NCBI GenBank assembly: GCA_036250195.1
Contig: JAVHZZ010000011.1
Span: 56,518,011 to 56,582,010 of the forward strand
Length of the DNA: 64,000 nucleotides
Reading direction: 5' to 3'
From: Mixophyes australis
Lineage: Eukaryota; Chordata; Amphibia; Anura; Limnodynastidae
The notes beneath the pieces are model-generated. The model was not told the DNA's origin. It saw only the letters and a list, made by a program, of their open reading frames with translations, and searched no databases. Numbering within the stretch: the stretch's first letter is position 1; each line of letters begins with the position of its first letter. This document shows, one piece after another, positions 31,842 through 42,389 of the stretch. Position numbers and translations under genes: made by a program.

Positions 31842-34800
31842 CTACTGAGGCAAGATGTCGTCCTCATCCTCATCCTCTGATTCCTCGCCGCCTTCAGTGT
31901 GTACATCCTCATCCTCACACATTATCAATTCGTCCCCGCTGGACTCCACAACCACAGGTCCCTCTGTAGTATCTGGAGGCCAGTGCTGTACTTGAGGAAT
32001 TGATAATTCATTTTTATGAACATCATTTTTTCAACGTTTTGCGGAAGCAACCTCCTTCGCAGCTCACTGACCAGGTTCCCCGCTGCACTAAAAACTCTTT
32101 CCGAGTACACACTGGAGGGGGGACAACTCAGGTAAAATAGAGCCAGTTTGTACAGGGGCTTCCAAACTGCCTTTTTTTCCTGCCAGTAAGAATATGGACT
32201 GTCTGACATGTCTACTTGGATGGTGTCAGCAAAGTAATCCTCCACCATTTTTTTAATTGTGACAGCATCCAATGCAGCGACAGTAGACATGTCTGCAATG
32301 GTTGGCAGGTCCTTCAGTCCGGACCAGATGTTCTCAGCATCCCCGCCAGCGGGTCTTTTAGGAAAACTGAGCTTTTTCCTCGCAGCCACAGGTGTTGAAG
32401 AAAATGAAGGAGGAGCTGTTGGCATGTCACGGTCTTCTTCAGAGGACAATCTCCTGACCAGCAGGTCTTTGCACCGCTGTAGACTTGTGTCCGCCGGAAA
32501 CAGAGACACAACATACGCTTTAAACCGAGGATCCAGCACGGTGGCCAGAATGTATTCCTCTGACTTTAAAAGAGTGACCACCCTCGGATCCTGGCAAAGC
32601 GTACGAAGAGCTTCATCCACAAGAGCTACATTCTTTGTTGAATCGCAATGCTTTAACAGCTCCTCCCTCACTTTCTCCAGCTGCTTCTGCAACAGCCTGA
32701 TCAGGGGAATCACCTGACTCAAGCTGGCAGTGTCGGAACTGACTTCTCATGTGGCAAGTTCAAACGGCTGCAGAACCTTGCACAACACAGAAATCAGTCT
32801 CCACTGCGCTTGACTCAGGCGCATCTCCACTCCTTTTTTTATGTCGTAGGTGGCTGTGTAGGCTTGAATGGCCTTTTGCTGCTCCTCCATCCTCTGCAGC
32901 ATATAGAGGGTGGAGTTCCAGCGCATCACAACCTCTTGTTTGAGGTGATGGCAGGGCAGGTTCAGACTTTTTTGATGTTGCTCGAGTCTGCGGTAGGCAC
33001 TGGCTGAATGCCGAAAGTGTCCAGCAATTTTGCGGGCCACCGCAAGCATCTCCTGCACACCCCTGTCACTCTTCAGGTAATGCTGTACCACCAAATTAAC
33101 GGTGTGGGCAAAACATGTGACGTGCTGGAGATTGCCCATATGTAATGCCCGCACAATGTTACTGGTGTTGTCTGACACCACAAATCCCCAGGAGAGTCTA
33201 AGTGGGGTAAGCCACTGCGAGATTATTTCCCTCAGTTTCTCTAAGAGGTTGTCAGCATTGTGCCTCTTATTAAAACCTGTGATACACAACGTTGCCTGCC
33301 TTGGCACGAGCAGCCGTTGTGGAGATGCTGCTACTGATGCAGCTGCTGCTGTTGCTGCGGAAGGCGATGCATCTACCCAGTAAGCTGTCACAGTCATATA
33401 GTCCTTCGTTTGCCCTGAACCACTTGTCCACATGTCCGTGGTTAAGTGGACAGTGGGTACAACCGCATTTTTCAGAGCACTGTGGACACTTGTTCGTACT
33501 TCTCTGTACATCTTTGATATCGCCTGCCTAGTGAAGTGGACTCTCGATGGGATCTGGTACCGGGGACACAATACCTCCATCAACCGTCTAAATCCCACTC
33601 CACTGATGGCGGACACCGGACGCACGTCTAACACCAACATAGCTGTTACAGCCGCAGTTATACGCTTTGCAATAGGGTGACTACTGTCGTACTTTGTGCT
33701 CAGGGCAAACGACTGTTGGACGGTCAACTACCAGCAGCAACAGCAGCAGTGGCAGTAATAGGCGTACCGCTGCAGGATTCCTCGGATGAATCCCGGATTG
33801 AAGAGGACTCAGTCTGGCTGGTGACATGGCCTGCAGGACTAAATCTGATGGAGATCGTGGAGGAAGTTGATGAGGAGGGTATTGGTGGTGTGTATCCAAC
33901 AGGACCAAGGGATTTAAGTGTCCCTGGTCCTAGCCCCAGTTCCTGAACTAATCACTGAACTATGAAGGTTATTCAGGTGACGTATAGGGGAGGATGTCCC
34001 TAGGTGGCCAAGATCCTTACCCCTGCTTATTTGAGCTTTACATAAGCTACATATGGCCATACATTTGTTGTCCGGATTGGGATAAAACTAACACCAGAAC
34101 GAAGAGGTGCATTTCTTGGTCTTCTGTCCAGGCATGATGATGGGCTTTTTCATCCCATGGACAACAACTGATTCCCCCCCTGGTGCCTCATTTAAGATAA
34201 CCACATCAGCATCCTCCTCGTCAAGTTCCTCCTCAGCGCCAGCTACATCAATATCCTCCTCCCGGTGTACAACATTGACACCTTGATTATCCAAATCTGG
34301 ATCTACACTGTGGGTGATCCTTCCAGCATATGCAGAGGGTGTGCTGCAAATGGTGGAAGGAGCCACCTCTTCCCGTACAGTGAGGGGAAGGTCAGGCTTC
34401 ACAACCACCAATACCCTTGGACTCGCCTTGGGGATTTGTGATGTCATCTGTTTAGAAGGCAGAGTTGTTTGCTGTGTTGTTGCTGACAGCATAACTCTCT
34501 TAAATTTTTTGGAGGGGGGGGGAGGAGGAGGGCTTAGATCCTTGGGTGAAGCGGAACCACTAGTCCTGAACACGGGCCAGGGCCTAAGCCGTTCCTTGCC
34601 ACTCCGTGTCGTAAATGGCATATTAACAAGTTATCGTTTCTCCTCAGATGTTTTTAATTTCCTTTTTTTGGTAATTTTTGTGAACTTTGGGTTTTTGGAT
34701 TTTACATGCCCTCTACTAGGAGATTGGGCATCGGCCTTGGCAGATGACGTTGATGGCATTTCATCGTCTATGTTATGACTAGTGGCAGCAGGTTCAGCAT

Positions 34801-34870
34801 TAGAAGGAAGTGGGTCTTGATCTTTCCCTACTTTATCCTCCAAATTTTGGTACTCCATTATATGCAGCAC
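31842..34870 (-). pseudogene. hAT transposase of copy H1 (BED finger and hAT dimerisation domain), broken
   Basis: Minus-strand reading from MLHIMEYQNLEDKVGK at 34870 to the acidic tail and stop at 31844-31842. It has the same blocks as H2: TTRSGKERLRPWPVF, BED finger (FYPNPDNKCMAICSLC near 34080), catalytic Asp in LTTDMWTSGS, second Asp in VVSDNTSNIVRAL, TRWN-equivalent MRWNSTLYMLQRM, and hAT C-terminal domain with SVYSERVFSAAGNLVSE (catalytic Glu). The stretch 33727-32747 is open for 326 codons and 32722-31925 for 265. A stop near 34626, a TAG replacing Ser next to the finger near 34093, a deletion near 33700 and a stop at about 32745 break it. Confidence 0.88.
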
Positions 34871-34906
34871 ACGTTGTATTACAGTACTATTTTTTTAATA
34901 CTGCTG

Positions 34907-35220
34907 GAACAGTGAACAATTTTTTATAGATTGCAGTACTAATGTTTCTGGACTGCAAGAACAGTGAACAATTTTTTATAGATTGCAGTACTAATGTTTC
35001 TGGACTGCAAGAACAGTGAACAATTTTTTTATAGATTGCAGTACTAATGTTTCTGGACTGCAAGAACAGTGAACATTTTTTTATAGATTGCAGTACTATG
35101 TTTATGGACTGCAAGAACAGTAAACAATTTTTTATAGATTGCAGTACTAATGTTTCTGGACTGCAAGAACAGTGAACAATTTTTTTATAGATTGCAGTAC
35201 TAAGGTTTCTGTACTGCAAG
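34907..35220 (-). repeat. 52-bp tandem repeat in the 5' part of hAT copy H1
   Basis: Six units starting gaacagtgaac at 34907, 34959, 35011, 35064, 35115 and 35167, each with atagattgcagtacta and tttctggactgcaa. The unit is 51-53 bp. It lies between the transposase start and the element end and is not present in this form in H2 or H3. Confidence 0.9.
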
Positions 35221-35339
35221 AATATATAGCACTACAATTTTTTTTATACTTTTGAAATTATTTTTTTATATTTTTTTCAAATTATTTTTGTATAATTTAA
35301 ATTTTTTTTTTAAGATTTTTTAATACTTTTAAAATAACT

Positions 35340-35625
35340 ATGCACTTAGCAGAACAAAGCACAGGACAAAAGCACCACTGTACTCAGCAGCACAGAGCAC
35401 TGGACACAAGCATAAAGCACCACTGGACTCAGCAAGGACAGAGCACTGGACTGATGCACCACTGGACTCAGCAAGGACAAAGCACTGGACACAAGCATAA
35501 AGCACCACTGGACTCAGCAAGGACAGAGCACTGTACTGATGCACCACTGGACATAGCAAGGACAGAGCACTGGACACAAGCATAAAGCACCACTGGACTC
35601 AGCAAGGACAGAGCACCACTACCCT
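35340..35625 (-). repeat. Degenerate repeat of accactggactcagcaagga type in hAT copy H1
   Basis: Five to six units of about 40-60 bp built from gcaccactggactcagcaag, gacagagcactgga and an optional cacaagcataaa. The related phrase cagtccagtggtgctgtgtc occurs inverted at 53620-54060 in H2, so this is an ancestral 5' feature of the hAT family. Confidence 0.8.
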
Positions 35626-35850
35626 ACACACCCTCCCTCTTCCCTGATGTCAGGTGAAATGAAGATGGCGGCCGCAAGGTGAGAATTTATGACATCCGAG
35701 TCTCGCGAGATCCGACGCGAGACTTGGATGTCATAGCCTCGTTTCGGATTCCTTTGGCGGCCGGAAGTACCCGAACAGTGCTCGGATCCCGTCGGATCCA
35801 CACTGTTCGGGTGGGCCCGGATTAGCAGAATCCGAGCCCGCTCATCCTTA

Positions 35851-37440
35851 ATCTGTACCCCCTTTTTCCCTGCCTTTCACCCCTCTATCTGCACCTCCTT
35901 TTTCCCTGGCTTTCACCGCTCTATCTGCACCTCTTTTTTCCATGGTTCTCTCAGTTCTCTCCCTGTACCTCTTCCCCCCTGGTTCTCTCAGTTCTCTGAC
36001 TATAGGGCATAACCGCACTAAGTGAGTAAATAGATTTCCATATCATATATCCCCAATATTACTGACTATGCAGTTTCTACCAGTTATTCATAGATATATA
36101 ATTATTCTGGTGGGTGTACCCTCTTACTACATATAATGTATAGAGAAACAATAGGAGAGAGAAAAGTATGTATAGAGGCACTCCAGGATGTGTAATAGAT
36201 CTAAAATATAATACATTTTATTAATATATATTAAAAACTGTTCCATACATGAGCAAAAATAGAAATGAAAATATTAAAATAAAAATGTATGTACATACTA
36301 TTCTCTCTCCTATTTCTCTCTCAGTTCTCTCCTGCACCTCTTCCCCCCTGGCTCTCTCAACTCGTAATAAACCCCCCCCCCCGCGCGAGCGAAAGTCGCA
36401 GCACCCCCTGCGATTTGCCTAAGTCGCGGCACCCACCTGCGGTTTGCCAAAGTCGTGGCACCCCCCCTCCCACCCCCCGCGAAAGTCGTGGCACCCCCCC
36501 CCAGCGATTTGCGACAGTCGCAGCACCCCCCCTGGGGAAAAAAAATCTGGCAATTGTGTCCAATGCAGATGATGAGGGAAGGAGCAGAGAAGCCGTCATC
36601 CGGCGTGTAACAGAGGTGACTGGTTCCTGGAGAGGAGCCAGCCACCAGGAAGTGTCGGGCCGGCCCATCTACCCATCGGCCCTTCTGGCATTTGCCAGAA
36701 GTGCCAGATGGCCAGTCCGGCCCTGGTTAAGGGGCATCTAAAACATTGAAAGAGTGACATAATGTCACCAGCTAGGGCATCACCAGGACTGCACTGACCC
36801 TGGGAACAAATGGCTGTTAAGGACTGTGCTGGTGTACACTCAATCATAGTGGGAAATTTGATTGGGCGCAATGTGCCGCCAAACATCACCACAATGGTTG
36901 GCTGCACACACAGTCAGCCAATACGGTAAGGGAGCTGCAAGCAAAAAAGTCAGGGTTGAAATTACCGTAATAACGGTAATAAAACGTATTATTACCGTGA
37001 CAACAGTAATAATGCGAAGGCCGCGTTACTTTTACCCGTAACACGGCCAATTGAATTCCCTAGTCATTTCAGGTGCTGAAAGGAACTATTTAACACGATG
37101 TAGCACCATGATCAATTGCAAGTTGTGTTTTCCATTATTTTACTTTATCCTTTTGATTTTTCCCTCGTTTTAAACTTTCCTGAATTTGACACCATTTATC
37201 CACCTCCCTTAAAAATGATAGAGTGGGTGTTGACGATATAATTTTACAATAAAATGTGTTACTAAAAATCTGTATAAAGTGCACACAAAGTCACTAAATG
37301 TATTGTCTTTTTTTCAAAAACATTTATATTCCTTTTTGTTGCAATGTGAAACACAAGCTATGCAACAAAAATGTTTATATACAATTCTAGCACACCATGT
37401 CCATAATATGAACACATTAAATAAGCGCTATATACTAGAG
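35851..37440. other. Low-complexity and small-repeat DNA between hAT H1 and the CCDC153 promoter
   Basis: Holds pyrimidine-rich repeats (ctctatctgcacctc, 35870-36000 and again 36300-36360), about four C-rich units of the type gtcg(c/t)(a/g)gcacccccc...gcgatttgc at 36380-36530, and the end of a small hAT-like repeat at 36725 (reverse complement CAGGGCCGGACTGGCC). A palindrome-rich stretch at 36961-37050 contains attaccgtaataacggtaat. No gene seen. Confidence 0.5.
36641..36725 (-). mobile_element. Terminal part of a small non-autonomous hAT-like element
   Basis: On the minus strand from 36725 the sequence starts CAGGGCCGGACTGGCCATCT and continues with a ggcaaatgccagaagg palindrome. I recall this head from abundant short hAT derivatives in amphibian genomes. 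The other end was not located. Confidence 0.45.
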
Positions 37441-37459
37441 CAGCTTTAAATAATCTTAC

Positions 37460-37545
37460 CTCAAATCTGAAGTTTTAACTCAAGTTTATGACAGCCGTAC
37501 AACACCCAACACCATAGGAAAGACCAGCCTGTGGGAACAAAATAA
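37460..37545 (-). other. CCDC153: Probable non-coding first exon of CCDC153
   Basis: On the minus strand TTTGAG|GTAAGATT is a consensus donor (last exon base 37460). The sequence upstream of it (towards 37545) contains no ATG-led frame of note. The coding exon at 29409 begins with a strong acceptor two bases before its ATG, so a 5' non-coding exon is required, and this is the best candidate because a ciliary-type promoter sits directly upstream. The 5' limit is a guess placed downstream of the GC box. Confidence 0.6.
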
Positions 37546-37550
37546 GAGCT

Positions 37551-37626
37551 CCCGCCCCTCAGATATTGGCCAATGGAGGTTGAGAAGAAGTATGACTGCT
37601 TTGTGCTACGACATTACCATGGCAAC
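37551..37626 (-). promoter_or_regulatory. Candidate CCDC153 promoter with RFX X-box, CCAAT palindrome and GC box
   Basis: Three motifs lie within 76 bp: a GC box CCCGCCCC at 37551-37558, a palindrome ATTGGCCAAT giving a CCAAT box on both strands at 37565-37574, and ATTACCATGGCAAC at 37613-37626. The last differs from the palindromic RFX X-box GTTRCCATGGYAAC at only the first base. X-boxes within about 200 bp of the start are characteristic of ciliary genes under RFX/FOXJ1 control. The position 150 bp above the donor at 37460 fits. Confidence 0.65.
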
Positions 37627-38738
37627 TTTGAAAGCCTAACACCGACTTCTCATGAATAAAGCGTGACGCGTTAAACAATGTAATGCTTCTTCCTAAGCGA
37701 ACGAACAGTATACTTCTCCCTAATGTGTGATCAGCTTAATTACAGTCCTTTAATGTCAAAGTTTGATAAAAAAAAAAAAAAATCCGGGACACTGGGAAAC
37801 TGATCCACATTCGTTTCCAACTTTCTATTTCCAACATTTTTGAGATATACTAATCAGATATTTTTGCAAAAACTAAAATTTAACACATATTCACCGTTTC
37901 TTCTTGAGTATTTAAGAACGTACATAATGTAGTATCCAGCAGCATAATGTGACGCACATACTGAAATTTTCACTAACATCTTATAAATTCATCTTGCACA
38001 TATACAAGTGCTTATGCCTATAATTTTAGGGCACTTGTAAATTATGTGGGAGCCACTTGACTGCCCCTGTCATTCCCTGATTTGGTTCTATTCAGCGTAA
38101 GTGGGGAGCTCAAGTTACGTAAGTGACAGGAGTAATAGAATGTAGCATATGAGAGGGTACAGTGCCTTTGTGCCAGTGCCATGATGTGACCATTCCCAGC
38201 TGTTGTGGAGAACTGCCCATGACGCTGCCAGGGCATGTTTAGAGATACTGGCAGTTAAACAACAGGTTCCAGAACTTGGATCATTATCACAGTGAGAGAC
38301 CTGGTGATACTTTATTAACTACCTGTTCTATTGAACTAAGTATCTTGCTTGTCATTAATCAATAAAAACTGTGATTTGTTTACATCCTATGTGTGTATCT
38401 ATTGTATCACTGGACTTTGATTCAAAAACCATGCTTCACGGTACACCATTAAATGCAACAACATACTTTTTATTCACACCTCATATATTACGGCAAGTGG
38501 TTTTTGTTTTGCTTTTTTCCCAGAAACCATGTACTTGTAAACCCCCTTTTTAAATCCTGCCTTTGCCTCTCTGTGTCCAGGGATCGGAAACCCCCCACCT
38601 GGCTGGTGAAAACACACACACACTCACAAGTCAAGAGAATAAGCCACTAGAGACATTTATCTGAAGACCCTGATAAGTAGTGGGGGCCGTATAACAAATA
38701 ATTGACTCTCTGACATGGTGGAAAATGCAAAGAGTAAT
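37627..38738. other. Sequence upstream of the CCDC153 promoter, no gene recognised
   Basis: Mostly unique-looking AT-rich DNA with a poly-A run at 37770. Short open frames exist but none resembles a known protein. A divergent gene sharing the promoter could not be supported. Confidence 0.45.
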
Positions 38739-39399
38739 TGTAACAGGATGGACCCTTATGCCACCCTATCATGTTGTCAGGGACCCGCTGGCCTTGCACT
38801 GCCACTGTCCCCTTTCTTTATCCCAATTGTGGCCCTCTAAACGCAGTAGAAGGGGCTCTGCTGCCACTACTAGGATCCTTCACCGGCACCTAGAACTGCT
38901 TCCTTCTGGGTAACTCTCGCTGCTAGTGTCCCCCCCCCCTTGCTGGGCACCTAGGTTGATACCCCTGACCTCTTCCTTCAGATCAGGGTTGCTGTAGATG
39001 GTTCCATCTGGCTTATAACACTAACGAGAGCTGCAGAGTACTGAGCAGAACATTGTTATTAGATGCTGGGTCTCAACTTCAGAACAGCCAGATAATGGAT
39101 TAGAGTGGTTTAATCTGTAGGTCACAGGAATTACAGCAGGTAAGTAGTCGTCAAAAGCAGAATCTGGAAGCAATGATATTTATTAGCTCAAGAAGTTCTT
39201 ATAACTCACACTGATCAGCTGGACAGGTAGTGGGCTCACTCTGTTTGCCTGGGCTGGTAAATAATTGTGGCCGGGTTTCCTGAGTACCGGCCACTGCACG
39301 AGTGCGGCTGCCATCTTAAAATGGACTCCGGCGCCGGGAGGGTTAATACCCGATGCTGAAGGGGTTAAATCACCGGTGCTAGGCGTCGCGTGAATTGTT
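38739..39399. repeat. Possible solo LTR flanked by AGTAAT
   Basis: The segment starts TGTAACAGGATGG and is flanked by AGTAAT at 38733-38738 and 39400-39405. Its end (GAATTGTT) lacks the CA expected of an LTR, so this is tentative. It directly precedes the 5' part of hAT copy H3. Confidence 0.4.
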
Positions 39400-39416
39400 A
39401 GTAATAAAAATGTATT

Positions 39417-39831
39417 CTGTCACCAGTTCTGATGGTAGTGTTCCCAGTACGTCATCTGGGCAAGGTGATGTCAAACTACACAGTGTTTCGAAATCAGTCC
39501 AAAAAACACACACCCAAAAGTCATATTTGTCAGTAGTATCTACCAAATAATTTGTAGCACTCCCAAGTGCTTTTGGGGTGTCCCACATAATTGTGCATAA
39601 ATATTTCTGGCTGTCAAAAGTCATATTTGTCAGGCATTATCTACCAAATAATTTTTAGCACTACAAGTGCTTTGGGCTCAGAATGGATTCAAAGCAGTCC
39701 ACATATGAGCAGAATGAGCAACCAGGTTCTGTCACCAGTCCTGATGGTAGTGTTCTCAGTACGTCATGTTGGCAATGCGATGTCAAACTACACAGTGTTT
39801 CGAAATCAGTCCAAAAAACACACACCCAAAA
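39417..39831 (+). repeat. Direct duplication in the 5' part of hAT copy H3
   Basis: A segment of about 103 bp starting ctgtcaccagt and ending cacacacccaaaa occurs at 39417-39519 and again at 39729-39831. Between them a 45-bp phrase (gtcatatttgtcag...accaaataattt) is also present twice (39519 and 39617). Confidence 0.85.
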
Positions 39832-40056
39832 TTTTTACTGTGTTGAAGCGAAAAAAAAGTGTAACTGAGGAAAAGTTAAGTGCCGATAAAAAAAAAATTG
39901 CCAACATGCCATTCTGCACACGCAGTGGCAAAGAGAGAATGATGCTTTCACCTTTCTCTATTAGTGGCAGATCCAAAAAAGTTACCGAACCTACAATTGA
40001 TGCACAACTACTGTTACGCGTCAAAGCCGAGCTGCAAGATAATGTGGAGGACTTAC

Positions 40057-42384
40057 CTGTCCGGGGCCGTCGTCGTCCCGCGGGCGGCGGTTCCCTGGGT
40101 TCAGCCGGGACGGTGAGCCAATCAGGGCTCACCTCCCGGCCATTTCAAAAGAAAGAATGGCGGCGGGCCAATCCGGACCCGCCATGTCGTCACGTGGCGT
40201 CGCGCCGACGCTACGTGATGACGTTAGCGCGGCGCCGACTATTTAAGTCGGCGCGCGCGCCGCCATGTGTAGTTCGTCGGCGGAGAGAGCAGGAAGAGGA
40301 CGTGTCGCGGAGAGCTGCGGGATCAAGAACCGAAGAGAAGACAACGGAGACCAGCAGTGGCGGCAGAGAGCCCTTGTTAGGGCTAAGAGCTCCTCTGCTG
40401 CCTGAAGACCGGCGGGATCAAAACAAGAAGCCGGCGGCAGAGCGTGGAAGCAGCGGCAGACGGGGAAGGAGTCCAGGAGAAGCTCCCCGAAGACAGCCCC
40501 AGGTAAGGCCTTTGCCAGGCAACTCCTCTCCCGGGTCCACGCCCGCAGCACACTAGATAAAGTCGGGCACTAGGCCCGTGGGCACTAGGCCCGTGGGCAC
40601 AGTCAGGCACAAGGCCCGTTGGCACCGTGAAGTAGGGGCACAAGGCCCAGGGACCTGGGCACTAGGCCCCTTGCTATTTAGTGGGCCAGTAGGCCATAAC
40701 TTTGATAAAGGGGACAAGCCCCTGTTAGTTAGACAGGGGGCGTAGAGCCCCAGGTGTACAAGGGCACAAGGCCCTTAGGTAGTTAGTGGCCTAGAGGCCA
40801 TAGGAAGGCCACAGGGCATGGTTAGGGGCTGGTAGCCCGTAGGCTATTAAGGGCACAAGGCCCTCAGTCAGTCAGGGAGGCCACAGGCTTCAGGCAGGGG
40901 CTAGGACCCCTAGGTAGCAGGGCACAAGGCCCTAGTTAGTGGGCTCAGAGCCCTGAGGTAGAGAGGGGGCTGAGGCCCGTTAATCCGAGCACCAGGCTCT
41001 GTGTATCTGGGCAGAGGCCCATGGTGTGAAGGGCAGAAGGCCCTGGTGGTGATGAGGTAGAGGCGTGGGAGCCTCGTGAGTGTAGGCGCGGTCCTGTGTG
41101 AGGTGAGCACACGTAGTTAGGAGGTACAGTAGAGCGGAGGCTCCTGTGGTGCTGTAGCAACCTGCTGGTTGGCTAACAGTGGTGTGCTCTGGTAAGTAGC
41201 TTACAAAGTACTGTATATTGTATTCTGTCTGTGAGGCGGGTATTGTTGAATTACAGTATTTTGGGTGTGCTATGTAATTGTGTCCAGGGGCAAGACGTCA
41301 GGCCCCCATTAAAGGTAGGCTCTTGTTCCTGTGGTTTCCTGTGCTAACCCGTGCTGTGGGGACAAGTGTAGTTACCAGCATACACATAGTCAGGGGAGAA
41401 CACACGTAGTTTTCCTGTCCCTTAGGTTCCTGTCACACTGGCACACCTTGAGGCAGTTCAAGGGGCGGCTGTGGTTCTGATCAAGGGTCCTCAAGGCCGG
41501 TTCCGTGCAGGTGGACCTGTGGTTCCGGACGTAGGGACACGTGTGAGATACCCGAGTACAGGCAGTCGGGCGGTTCAGTTCGATCGGCTGTTCCGTGCGG
41601 CAGTCGGCCCGCGGGTTAGTGTGCTGGTCCACTGAGCCTCAGCCAGGCTTAAAGAACCGGTCCTTAGGGTCTGTGGGTGACCCCATAGCAAGAAGGCAGC
41701 TTCTTGGTACGACCTGGGTGAGGGGGTTAGGAACCGCCCTCCGGTTTAGTCCGTGAACACCGGCTGGTGTTCCCCGTAGTGTGTAAGTGAGCAGTTCCGT
41801 TAGTGCACCACACCTAGTTAGTCATAGTGGTTTGACTTAGTTGCGTTGCCGACCATTAGAACGTTGTTAGGGTCGGGTCGCTGTTGTAGTCAGTCCAGTT
41901 TTGTGGGTGCCATTTTAGTCTCACTGGGAGCGTAGAGGGAGGCTGTGTGTTCTTGTCATCCGCAGGAGTTGGGAAGGCGCAGAGGAACCTGATCGGAAGT
42001 GGGAGTGTCCCGGTGAGTATCACGCTCGATTCCTCCTTTCGGTTAGGCCCTCACCGGCAGGTGTGTGAGGTACTTGAGGCGGGACTAGTCCTCGGACTAG
42101 TCTTGGCCTTCAGTGCCTGTAGTCCCCCGCGTCTTGGCAAGAACAAAGTGAGGAGGCGGCAAGTGAGCTTGGACTGACCGTGTCCTTGTTCTTTGCCATA
42201 GTCTCGGACAGCCCTTACTTGGTATGCTCGGTTTAACTGTGTTCTCCCTCTTAGGTGTTACCTGCGGGCGTCCGGAGAAACCCCAATCAGGGACCGAGGT
42301 AGGATCCAGTCATCCATGCGGATCGTGGTAAATTCGGAGGTATTAGGAGTTAGTCGCCCTGTGAGGCACATCTCCGATAGGGAC
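40057..42384. mobile_element. GC-rich 2.3 kb insertion in hAT copy H3, probable solo LTR
   Basis: Interrupts the H3 transposase region. CTTAC occurs on both sides (40052-40056 and 42385-42389), consistent with a 5-bp target duplication. Alternatively the element could run TGTCC (40058) to TTACA (42390) as an LTR without a clear duplication. It is CpG-rich, contains TATTTAA within a perfect hairpin (40232-40254) and a CRE-like TGACGTTA (40219-40226), and carries many gggcacaaggccc-type repeats at 40550-41060. No coding domain was recognised, though open frames exist because stops are rare. Confidence 0.6.
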
Positions 42385-42389
42385 CTTAC

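Larger units (their letters stand above)
29515..35850 (-). mobile_element. hAT transposon copy H1, minus strand, split by a solo LTR
   Basis: A close relative of the complete hAT element H2 at 53291-59596, read on the minus strand. The right (5') end reads TAAGGATGAGCGGG on the minus strand from 35850, matching TAGAGATGAGC of H2. The left (3') end is lost: similarity to H2 begins about 29515, some 130 bp short of the expected terminus. It contains a transposase pseudogene (31842-34870), tandem repeats near the 5' end and a 1.4 kb solo LTR inserted at 30366-31761. Confidence 0.88.

Noticed and set aside
34907..35220. Regularly spaced 52-bp repeats as a CRISPR-like array
   Set aside because: Units are contiguous without unique spacers, sit in a hAT element and the DNA is vertebrate.
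37627..38700. A divergent host gene sharing the X-box promoter
   Set aside because: No exon with acceptable splice sites or recognisable coding sequence was found on the plus strand.
40057..40556. The long open frame across the GC-rich insertion (part of 39591-40556) as one gene
   Set aside because: It fuses the hAT H3 N-terminus with LTR-like sequence; the CTTAC repeats on both sides show a later insertion.
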